From assembly GCA_937952995.1 (NCBI GenBank), contig CALFYB010000029.1, forward strand, positions 1 to 12,209: a stretch of 12,209 bases of DNA, read 5' to 3'. Position numbers and translations under genes: made by a program. Shown one piece after another: positions 6,762-12,209 of the stretch. The stretch is from an uncultured Caulobacteraceae bacterium (GTDB lineage: Bacteria; Pseudomonadota; Alphaproteobacteria; Caulobacterales; Caulobacteraceae). Numbering within the stretch: position 1 is the first letter of the stretch; each line of letters opens with the position of its first letter. The notes beneath the pieces are model-generated. The model made no database searches and was not told where the DNA came from. It worked only from the letters and a program-made list of their open reading frames with translations.

Positions 6762-7208
6762 GCGTGTTTATTCGAGAAAATTCCATCGTGAACAGAGGAT
6801 CGCTTTTGTTAGTCCTTGGCATTTGTGGAGCTTTTTGGAGTCAACAAAAATATCAATCATCAATGCGAAGAATCCCCGTTGACCCGCCATGCTGCGAGGC
6901 TAAGGTTGGGCCACTAACGTCTTCCATCTCACCACGGATGAAAACGGTAACGCAGAGCTGTAGCCAGTTCTGCGCGTGATAACTGTATGTTTTTTTTGGA
7001 GTTTATCTTCGAGTTGCCGCCGCGCTTCGGTGTTGGATGGGATTGAGGCCTCTATTTTGAGCGGGCCTCATCAATTTGAAGAGCACGGGGTTTTCGACTG
7101 GATCGGGAATGCGGTTTTTTGCCGTGTTCGGCCAAAAAGAAAACTCTGAGATATAAAACTAAAACTTCATCCTTGGGATGGGGTTGGGCGACTGGCGGGG
7201 CGGGGTCT
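6762..7208 (+). promoter_or_regulatory. dnaA upstream region (non-coding, about 450 bases)
   Basis: I see no credible gene here. The stretch is noticeably more AT-rich than the neighbouring coding sequence. TTGACC (6879-6884) followed 14 bases later by GCTAAGGT (6899-6906) partly fits the Caulobacter housekeeping promoter pattern, and would give a dnaA leader of nearly 300 bases. A 10-bp hairpin lies at 6951-6974, followed by an eight-T run at 6990-6997. TATAAA at 7152-7157 is a second possible -10 without a good -35. One GANTC site (GAGTC) is at 6838-6842. I looked for DnaA boxes (TTATCCACA and one-mismatch variants) and found none convincing, so I do not call an origin. Confidence 0.5.
6951..6974 (+). 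other. Stem-loop in the dnaA leader
   Basis: CGCAGAGCTG (6951-6960) pairs with CAGTTCTGCG (6965-6974) across a TAGC loop, ten pairs with one G-U wobble. The right arm's CAGTT (6965-6969) could instead pair with AACTG (6981-6985), so two mutually exclusive folds are possible just before the eight-T run. This could be an attenuator-like leader or the end of a small RNA; neither is shown. Confidence 0.4.
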
Positions 7209-8708
7209 ATGACGGTTTCAAAGGGGGCGGCAATTCAAATTCAGGCGGAGTCCCCGACGGACACAAAGGCAGGAACCCTGTGGAGCCGAGCCTGTGCGGC
7301 TTTGAAATCTGAATTGGGCGACGACACCTACGGTTCTTGGCTGTCTCAAGCGGCTTTGCGCGAGTCCAGCAGCGGTCATTTTGTGATTGTAACGCCAACC
7401 GGTATTGCGCGGGACTGGATCCGCCGCAATGCTTGGCGCCGGATTTGTGAACTTTGGGCGATGAATGATCCCGAAGGCCGCCGCTTGGACCTGAAGTCGC
7501 GCGTGGAGTTTGAAGCTGATGTGGGCTTGGCCGGTGCCGCCCGTCAGGCTGCGAGCGCCAGCTTGGACTTGGCCAACCAAGATCTGATCGAAATCATCGA
7601 GCCCGTCTCATCGGATATGCCGCTGTCGTCGGCACAGGCCGTTTCAGGCGACGTGCGCGCCCCCCGCATGGCGGGTTTGCAAGAGCGGTTTACCTTCGAC
7701 AGCTTCGTTGCAGGCCCGGCCAATGAATTCGCCTTGGCCGTCGCCAAGCGCGTGGCGTCTTGGAGCGATGGGCATTTCAATCCCGTCCTGATCCATGGGC
7801 CCTATGGCTTTGGTAAGACCCACCTTCTCAATGCCATGGCTTGGGAGGCCATGCGGACGGCTCCGGACAAGCGGGTGATCTATCTGACCGCTGAACGGTT
7901 CCTCTCGACCTTTGTGCGTGCGGTGATGGACAAGCAGACGGCGGCCTTCAAGGAAGAGCTGCGCGCCGCAGACCTTTTGTTGATCGACGATGTGCATTTT
8001 GTCGGTGGGAAACAGTCGACCCAAGAAGAGCTGTTCCACACCCTGACGGCCCTGATGGAAGATGGTCGCCGGGTGGTGTTCTCTTCGGATCGGGCTCCCG
8101 CTGCCCTTGACGAGATTGACGCGCGCCTGCGCTCTCATCTGCAAGCTGGGCTGGTCTGCGGCATCGAGCCCGCCGACCGCACCCTTCGCCTCGGGATCTT
8201 GGAAAAGAAGCTCGATCTTTTGGGCCGCCAGCAAGGTCTGATCGGGGCTAGCGCCCGCCCAGAGGTTCTGCAATTTCTCGCCGACCGCTTCACCGAAAGC
8301 GTTCGCGAACTGGAAGGTGCGCTCAACACCTTGGTTGCCCGCGTCGGTGAGGGCGTGTCCCGCCTGACCCTGGATGAGGCCCAAGCCATCCTTCGTCCCC
8401 ATCTGCGGGGCGGCGAGAAGCGCATCACCATCGATGATATCCAAAAGGCCACCTCTGAGCATTTCGGCCTCAAGCAGGCTGACCTGATTTCTGAGCGGCG
8501 CAATCGCTCCATCGCTCGTCCTCGTCAGGCGGCTATGTGGCTGGCCAAGCAGCTGACCACGCGCTCCTTGCCGGACATTGGACGACGCTTTGGTGGCCGT
8601 GATCACACGACGGTTTTGCATGCGGTGCGCCGTATTGAGGCCCTTCGTGCGGAGGATCCTCAGCTGTCTCGCGACCTCGAATCCCTGACCCGCAAGCTGC
8701 GCGGTTAA
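7209..8708 (+). CDS. dnaA: DnaA: chromosomal replication initiator
   Basis: 499 residues. AAA+ ATPase that binds DnaA boxes, melts the origin and recruits the helicase. Domain I spans about 22-105 (LWSRACAALKSELG; GIARDWIRRNAWRRI), domain II is a short linker (about 106-155), domain III the AAA+ core, domain IV the DNA-binding region. Walker A GPYGFGKT (197-204), Walker B LLLIDDVH (257-264 region), sensor 1 FSSD (291-294), sensor 2 Arg366 in RELEGALNTL, and the DNA-binding signature GRDHTTVLH (463-471) are all present. In box VII, where E. coli has RLKSRF, this protein reads RLRSHL, with His310 at the usual arginine-finger position. The start at ATG 7209 follows a G-rich stretch; the frame is open back to 7119 but those codons look unlike DnaA. 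The protein closely resembles Caulobacter DnaA as I remember it. Confidence 0.98.
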   Translation: MTVSKGAAIQIQAESPTDTKAGTLWSRACAALKSELGDDTYGSWLSQAALRESSSGHFVIVTPTGIARDWIRRNAWRRICELWAMNDPEGRRLDLKSRVEFEADVGLAGAARQAASASLDLANQDLIEIIEPVSSDMPLSSAQAVSGDVRAPRMAGLQERFTFDSFVAGPANEFALAVAKRVASWSDGHFNPVLIHGPYGFGKTHLLNAMAWEAMRTAPDKRVIYLTAERFLSTFVRAVMDKQTAAFKEELRAADLLLIDDVHFVGGKQSTQEELFHTLTALMEDGRRVVFSSDRAPAALDEIDARLRSHLQAGLVCGIEPADRTLRLGILEKKLDLLGRQQGLIGASARPEVLQFLADRFTESVRELEGALNTLVARVGEGVSRLTLDEAQAILRPHLRGGEKRITIDDIQKATSEHFGLKQADLISERRNRSIARPRQAAMWLAKQLTTRSLPDIGRRFGGRDHTTVLHAVRRIEALRAEDPQLSRDLESLTRKLRG

Positions 8709-8892
8709 AGAAATCGTTAACCTTGGGTGGTCAGAGCGAGATTCCACGCTCGCCCCCCTTCCCCAACGCGTCATTTCAGCTAATCTCGGCAGCCCTGCCG
8801 ACGGGATTCTCATCCTTTCCGGTCGTTCCGCAGGGAAGCATTTCTCATGGCCTTGGGGGCGGTTTTCCTAGGCCTGCGGATCGGAAGACAAG
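8709..8892 (+). promoter_or_regulatory. dnaA-dnaN intergenic region with GANTC sites and palindromes
   Basis: 184 bases. TTAA occurs at 8705-8708 and 8717-8720 with eight bases between, close to but one base longer than the TTAA-N7-TTAA pattern bound by CtrA. GATTC sites, the target of the CcrM methylase in this lineage, occur at 8740-8744 and 8805-8809. The first lies across a hairpin with arms GAGCG (8734-8738) and CGCTC (8747-8751). CGGCAG-CC-CTGCCG (8787-8800) is a perfect inverted repeat. GGAAG (8882-8886) is the dnaN ribosome site. No clear promoter hexamers are seen, but the length suggests dnaN has its own promoter. Confidence 0.4.
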
Positions 8893-10011
8893 ATGAAGCT
8901 GACTATTGAACGGGCAGCCCTGCTAAAGGCTCTGGGACATGTGCAAAGCGTTGTAGAGCGCCGCAACACCATACCCATACTTTCCAACGTCCTCTTGTCG
9001 GCAAGCCACGGGGCCTTGACCTTCTCGGCCACCGATCTGGATATGGAGATCACCGACGAGGTCCCGGCCCGTGTCGAGGTCCCCGGTCAGATCACCGCTC
9101 CGGCCCACACCCTTTACGAAATTGTCCGCAAGCTGCCCGATGGCGCTGAGGTCGAGCTGTCCTTCGACGGTGACGATCCGCGCCTGACCGTGTCGGCGGG
9201 CCGTTCGCGCTTTAACCTGCCGGTCCTGCCTGCGGGCGATTTCCCGGTCATGTCGTCTGAGGGCCTGTCGACCCATCTTCTGGTCGATACCGGCGATCTG
9301 ATGCGCCTGATCGACAAGACCCGCTTTGCGATCTCGACCGAAGAGACGCGTTACTATCTCAACGGCCTTTACCTGCACACGGTGGTCGAGAACGGTGAAA
9401 CCAAGCTGCGGGCTGTGGCCACCGATGGTCACCGTCTGGCCTTGGCGGAAATGCCAGCGCCCGAAGGGGCGGCAGGCTCGCCCGGCGTGATCGTGCCGCG
9501 CAAGACGGTTCAGGAGGCGCGCCGCCTGTTGGAAACAGCGGGTGAGACGGTCGAGCTTCACCTCTCCCCAGCCAAGGTTCGGTTCAACTTTGGCCGTGCC
9601 GCCCTGACCTCTAAGGTCATTGATGGCTCGTTCCCCGACTATGCCCGGGTCATTCCGCGCGACAATAACCGCGTACTCATTGTCGATAATGCCCTGTTCG
9701 CAGCCGCCGTTGACCGCGTGGCCACCATCTCGGCGGAGAAATCCCGCTCGGTGAAGATGGCCGTCGAGCCGGGCCGCGTGATCTTGACCGTCCGCAATAT
9801 GGAAGCCGGTCAGGCCGTCGAAGAGGTCGAGGTCGACTATGAGGGCGAAGGCTTCGAGATTGGCTTCAACGCCCGCTATCTGCTCGATGTCGCCGGTCAG
9901 ATTCAGGAAAACACCGCCGAGTTCCGCTTTGCTGATCCAGCCTCGCCGACCCTCGTGCTCGACCCCGCCGATGCGGGCGTGCGCTACGTGCTGATGCCGC
10001 TGCGGGTTTGA
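8893..10011 (+). CDS. dnaN: DnaN: DNA polymerase III sliding clamp (beta subunit)
   Basis: 372 residues, standard length. Forms the ring-shaped homodimer that holds the replicative polymerase on DNA. Family marks from N- to C-terminus: MKLTIERAALLKALGHVQSV, RRNTIPILSNVLL (23-35), FSATDLDMEI (44-53), KLPDGAEVEL, TRYYLNGLYLH (domain 2 start region), ATDGHRLAL (175-183), VIDGSFPDYARVIP (domain 3) and the C-terminal YVLMPLRV, which forms part of the partner-binding pocket. Three repeated clamp domains of about 120 residues each are consistent with the length. It starts at ATG 8893 with GGAAG upstream, and its TGA (10009-10011) lies 14 bases before the recF ATG. Confidence 0.98.
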   Translation: MKLTIERAALLKALGHVQSVVERRNTIPILSNVLLSASHGALTFSATDLDMEITDEVPARVEVPGQITAPAHTLYEIVRKLPDGAEVELSFDGDDPRLTVSAGRSRFNLPVLPAGDFPVMSSEGLSTHLLVDTGDLMRLIDKTRFAISTEETRYYLNGLYLHTVVENGETKLRAVATDGHRLALAEMPAPEGAAGSPGVIVPRKTVQEARRLLETAGETVELHLSPAKVRFNFGRAALTSKVIDGSFPDYARVIPRDNNRVLIVDNALFAAAVDRVATISAEKSRSVKMAVEPGRVILTVRNMEAGQAVEEVEVDYEGEGFEIGFNARYLLDVAGQIQENTAEFRFADPASPTLVLDPADAGVRYVLMPLRV

Positions 10012-10025
10012 TCGCAGCGCCATCC

Positions 10026-11219
10026 ATGACCTTAGAGGCGCAAGTCGCCCCAAGACGGCCTCTGCGCCGTCTGACGGTTACGGACTTTCGGTCCTATGAG
10101 CGGGCCAGCCTGTCTTTGGATGGACGGGCGGTCTACCTCTATGGCCCCAATGGTGCGGGAAAAACCAATCTGCTTGAAGCTATTTCCCTGCTCGCGCCGG
10201 GGAGAGGCCTGCGTCACGCGCCCTTGGTCGAGATCGGCCGTCGCATGCCCGGAGAGACCCAAGGCCGGGCCTGGAGCGTTGCCGCCGTTCTTGAAGATCC
10301 AGACGAAGGCGGCGACGGCGACTATCGCATAGGCACGGGCCTAGAGAGCCCCGGCTCGGTGCGCCGCACGGTGCGGCTTCAGGGCCAGAGCGTACCGCCT
10401 GCGCGTCTGTCCGATCAGATCCGGCTGGTCTGGCTGACGCCCCAGCAGGACCGCCTGTTCCTCGAAGGCCCCTCGGACCGCCGCCGGTTCTTTGACCGTC
10501 TTGTCCATGCGGTGGAGCCCGGCCATGCCAGCGCCGCCAGCACCTATGAAAAGGCCCTGCGTGAACGGATGAGGCTCCTGACCGAGGCGCGTGATGCCGG
10601 ACGCCCCGTCGATGGGGCTTGGCTCACCGCCCTAGAGGCGCAGGCGGCGATGAGCGGGGCGGCCCTTTCGATGGCTCGGGCCCGCACGATCATGGCCCTG
10701 CAGGCCGAAATTGAAGGTCGCGCCGACCGGCCCTTTCCTCAGGCCGATCTGAGCTTGACCGGCGAGTGGGAACAGATGGCCCTGTCCGGCGCGCTAGAGG
10801 CCGATTTGGAGGCTAAATTGGCTCGGGCCTTAGCTGTGGGCCGGGAGCGCGATGCCGGGGCCGGGCGGGCCTTGAGCGGGCCTCACCGGGGGGATTTGGC
10901 GGTTCACCATCGCTCCAAAGACCGTCCGGCAGCGGAATGTTCTACCGGCGAGCAAAAAGCGCTGCTTTTGAACCTTGTTCTGGCCCAGGCAGCGAGACTT
11001 TCTCGTGCAGTTTCTGCGCCGAATCCTGTACTGTTGCTCGACGAAGTCGCCGCTCACCTCGATGCCATGAGGCGGGCAGCGCTTTTCGATGAGATCGAGG
11101 CCCTCGGCCTGCAAGCCTTTCTAACGGGCACGGACGAGGCGCTGTTTTCTGACCTGAAAGGGCGGGCCCAAGGTGTTCATGTGGATGCCGGGTCCTTGAC
11201 CATTGCGGAAGACCGATGA
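10026..11219 (+). CDS. recF: RecF: DNA replication and repair ATPase
   Basis: 397 residues from ATG 10026. SMC-like ABC ATPase that, with RecO and RecR, loads RecA at single-strand gaps. Visible: LRRLTVTDFRSYERASL near the N-terminus, Walker A GPNGAGKT (40-47) followed by NLLEAISLLAPGRGLR, LTPQQDRLFLEGPSDRRRF (the QxDxxLxxGxPxxRRxF element of RecF), SGPHRGDL, the ABC signature STGEQK (306-311) and Walker B PVLLLDEVAAHLD (from about 334). A TTG at 10008 in the same frame, overlapping the dnaN stop, would add six residues; neither start has an obvious ribosome site. The stop overlaps gyrB (ATGA), so recF and gyrB are translationally coupled. An acidic, Gly-rich loop (EDPDEGGDGD) after about residue 90 is a lineage variation. 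Confidence 0.97.
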   Translation: MTLEAQVAPRRPLRRLTVTDFRSYERASLSLDGRAVYLYGPNGAGKTNLLEAISLLAPGRGLRHAPLVEIGRRMPGETQGRAWSVAAVLEDPDEGGDGDYRIGTGLESPGSVRRTVRLQGQSVPPARLSDQIRLVWLTPQQDRLFLEGPSDRRRFFDRLVHAVEPGHASAASTYEKALRERMRLLTEARDAGRPVDGAWLTALEAQAAMSGAALSMARARTIMALQAEIEGRADRPFPQADLSLTGEWEQMALSGALEADLEAKLARALAVGRERDAGAGRALSGPHRGDLAVHHRSKDRPAAECSTGEQKALLLNLVLAQAARLSRAVSAPNPVLLLDEVAAHLDAMRRAALFDEIEALGLQAFLTGTDEALFSDLKGRAQGVHVDAGSLTIAEDR

Positions 11220-11521
11220 GCGAAGAACCTGAAATCACCGTTGACGGCCAAAATGCTGAGGCGGACGCCCAAGCAGCGGATTACGGCGCGGCATCCATCA
11301 AGGTTCTCAAGGGCTTGGACGCAGTGCGCAAGCGCCCGGGCATGTATATCGGCGACACCGATGACGGCTCTGGCCTGCACCACATGGTCTATGAGGTGGT
11401 CGACAATGCCATCGACGAGGCCTTGGGCGGCTATGCCACGCAGGTCGGTGTCACGCTCAATGCTGACGGTTCGGTCACCGTCACCGATGACGGGCGCGGC
11501 ATTCCCACCGGCATCCACGCC
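11216..11521 (+). CDS. gyrB: GyrB: DNA gyrase subunit B, N-terminal 102 codons only, broken by a foreign join
   Basis: The start overlaps the recF stop by four bases (ATGA). Residues 24-102 are unmistakable GyrB: YGAASIKVLKGLDAVRKRPG, MYIGDTDDGSGLHHMVYEVV, the Bergerat-fold Asn64 in EVVDNAIDEAL, and DDGRGIPTGIHA (91-102) with the ATP-contacting Asp and Gly. Normal GyrB is about 800 residues and continues with the ATP lid (GGLHGVG), transducer and Toprim domains; none is present. After codon 102 the frame stays open to a stop at 11717-11719, but those codons are antisense to other genes and look nothing like gyrase. The real gene surely continues in the source genome; the break is a join, not a stop or frameshift. 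Residues 1-23 are the acidic leader often seen in alphaproteobacterial GyrB. Confidence 0.95.
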
Positions 11522-11671
11522 AATCACATTAGCGCTGCTGATCACAGGCGCGTCGTTATTGCCGTTGACGGTGATCTTGACGGTGGAAGTCGTCCCGTCG
11601 ACGGAAGTGACGGTGTAGGACTCGGTCAGGACATCGCCCACACCCAGAGCCTGGACGGCAGGCAAAGCGTT
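11522..11671 (-). pseudogene. VCBS/RTX-adhesin repeat fragment
   Basis: Read on the minus strand, about 50 codons give NALPAVQALGVGDV, LTESYTVTSVDGTT, STVKITVNG and NNDAPVISSANVI. This is the standard end of a VCBS-type repeat (large calcium-binding or RTX-like surface adhesins), where the TxTV(T/S)xDG strand and the NDAPVIS linker recur. There is no start, no stop and no neighbouring repeat: it is a piece about half a repeat long, bounded on its 5' side by a purB fragment and on its 3' side by gyrB on the opposite strand. Such adhesins run to thousands of residues, so it cannot be a native small gene. Confidence 0.75.
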
Positions 11672-11723
11672 GTTCAGGAGCCCAAACGGCTCCCATTTCA
11701 GGGCGCGTGTAGCGATTGATCAA
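11661..11723 (-). pseudogene. purB: First 21 codons of adenylosuccinate lyase (purB)
   Basis: Starting at TTG 11723 on the minus strand, with AAGGAG (11735-11730) six bases upstream, the codons read M-INRYTRPEMGAVWAPEQ-RFA. This matches the N-terminus of Bacillus-type PurB (for example IERYSRPEM..IW....RF), an enzyme of purine synthesis. The expected next residues (of the type AWLEVE) do not follow; the sequence changes into the VCBS frame at about 11661-11671. The ribosome site and start look genuine, so this is a real gene start from some genome, cut after 21 codons. Confidence 0.7.
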
Positions 11724-12207
11724 GACCAGCTCCTTGTTTCTTTATCATATTCGTTCGCCAATCCAACAGGCGGCGAAACACCTCGGACTCGATCCGCCCA
11801 TAAGGGAGGTTGATGGCAAACAAGGGATGGCTTTGCGCATAGGGATCTTCTTCTCGCACATCGACCAAGGCGATTTCTTGGCGTTGCAGCAATGCTTCGC
11901 GTACCTGCTGGTAAGAGGTCACTGGGTAAGGGTGGCCAGGGTCTGCTGCCACAAGCTCTGGTGCAGGTGCAGCCACGGGGGGCACAGCCATTTCCACGAC
12001 TGGTTGCACAACGGCTTCCATCACCTGGGGTGCCAAGGGGGGCTTGGGCGGGGGTGATGCAACAACGGGCGCAGCAGGTGCCGAGGGCAGGGGCATAGGT
12101 GCAGGGGTCACGGGGACTTGTCGCACTGGTTCGCCCGACATCGCCACATTGCTGTAGCCAGACACGAAAGTAGAGCGGCTGCCATCTTCACGGTAGCTGT
12201 GGCGTTC
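11698..12207 (-). CDS. Proline-rich protein with a truncated rhodanese domain (5' end outside window, 3' end probably chimeric)
   Basis: Open on the minus strand from the right edge to TGA at 11698, about 169 codons. In order: an unrecognised segment (RHSYREDGSRSTFVSGYSN), a Pro/Ala/Val-rich linker of about 70 residues (12140-11960), then a rhodanese-type start, TSYQQVREALLQRQEIALVD followed by VREEDPYAQSHPLFAINLP. A rhodanese domain needs about 100 residues and a catalytic Cys loop; here only some 50 residues appear before the reading turns into DWRTNMIKKQGAGLDQS, which overlaps the purB ribosome site and start. The Cys loop is absent. The final 20 or so codons may be purB upstream DNA of another origin. 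The linker-to-rhodanese boundary near 11945 could be a further join. Function cannot be assigned. Confidence 0.5.
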   Translation of the reverse strand, partial: ERHSYREDGSRSTFVSGYSNVAMSGEPVRQVPVTPAPMPLPSAPAAPVVASPPPKPPLAPQVMEAVVQPVVEMAVPPVAAPAPELVAADPGHPYPVTSYQQVREALLQRQEIALVDVREEDPYAQSHPLFAINLPYGRIESEVFRRLLDWRTNMIKKQGAGLDQSLHAP

Positions 12208-12209
12208 AA

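Noticed and set aside
6764..6979. 71-codon plus-strand frame after the rpsT terminator
   Set aside because: No family resemblance, no ribosome site of note, and it lies in the AT-rich dnaA leader.
6762..7208. Chromosomal replication origin next to dnaA
   Set aside because: No cluster of DnaA boxes (TTATCCACA-like) seen on either strand, and in Caulobacter the origin lies away from dnaA as I recall.
7644..8813. 389-codon minus-strand frame antisense to dnaA
   Set aside because: High-GC antisense shadow. The plus strand encodes DnaA over the whole stretch with all motifs.
8923..10053. 376-codon minus-strand frame antisense to dnaN
   Set aside because: Antisense shadow of dnaN; rich in Gly, Arg, His and Asp with no recognisable domain.
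11522..11719. Continuation of the gyrB frame for 65 further codons, as if a GyrB fusion protein
   Set aside because: These codons have no resemblance to GyrB, and the same bases read sensibly as VCBS and PurB fragments on the other strand. This is a join artefact, not a fusion.
1..12209. CRISPR arrays, tRNA or rRNA genes, insertion sequences, phage attachment sites
   Set aside because: No regularly spaced repeats, no tRNA cloverleaf ends or rRNA motifs, and no transposase or integrase coding sequence were seen.

Overview
This window is a chromosomal housekeeping region from an alphaproteobacterium, most likely of the family Caulobacteraceae, with a short chimeric tail at its right end. The DnaA protein is the best taxonomic witness: its sequence, its length of 499 residues, and its position directly after rpsT match what I remember of Caulobacter crescentus DnaA (about 490 residues). 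The high-GC coding style and the order coaBC-ubiB-ubiE-mutM also fit Alphaproteobacteria. I ran no database search, so the family-level placement is recognition from memory.

Layout. From 1 to 1075 on the minus strand lies coaBC (coenzyme A synthesis), cut by the left edge. Two small plus-strand genes follow: a putative lipoprotein (1224-1781) with a C-terminal domain resembling polymorphic-toxin nucleases, and a two-helix membrane protein (1785-2057). They sit between coaBC and ubiB, which are usually adjacent and codirectional in Alphaproteobacteria. Then ubiB (2068-3573) and ubiE (3573-4343) run on the minus strand with a one-base overlap and act in ubiquinone synthesis. Divergently, mutM (4459-5325) and a TraB/GumN-family secreted protein gene (about 5369-6256) run on the plus strand. 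A promoter, rpsT (6403-6672) and a strong terminator (6729-6761) follow.

After about 450 bases of non-coding, relatively AT-rich leader come dnaA (7209-8708), a 184-base intergenic region with GANTC sites, dnaN (8893-10011), recF (10026-11219) and the first 102 codons of gyrB (11216-11521). These form the replication-initiation and DNA-topology cluster: initiator, sliding clamp, gap-repair loader and gyrase.

From about 11522 to 12209 the sequence no longer makes sense as one genome. GyrB stops being GyrB in mid-domain, and the opposite strand then shows, in order, a scrap of a VCBS/RTX adhesin repeat, the first 21 codons of an adenylosuccinate lyase (purB) with its ribosome binding site, and a truncated rhodanese domain with a proline-rich linker. 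The simplest explanation is a chimeric assembly or amplification join of unrelated fragments, not a new gene system. The biology most worth following is the lipoprotein/membrane-protein pair at 1224-2057 and the duplicated start region of mutM.
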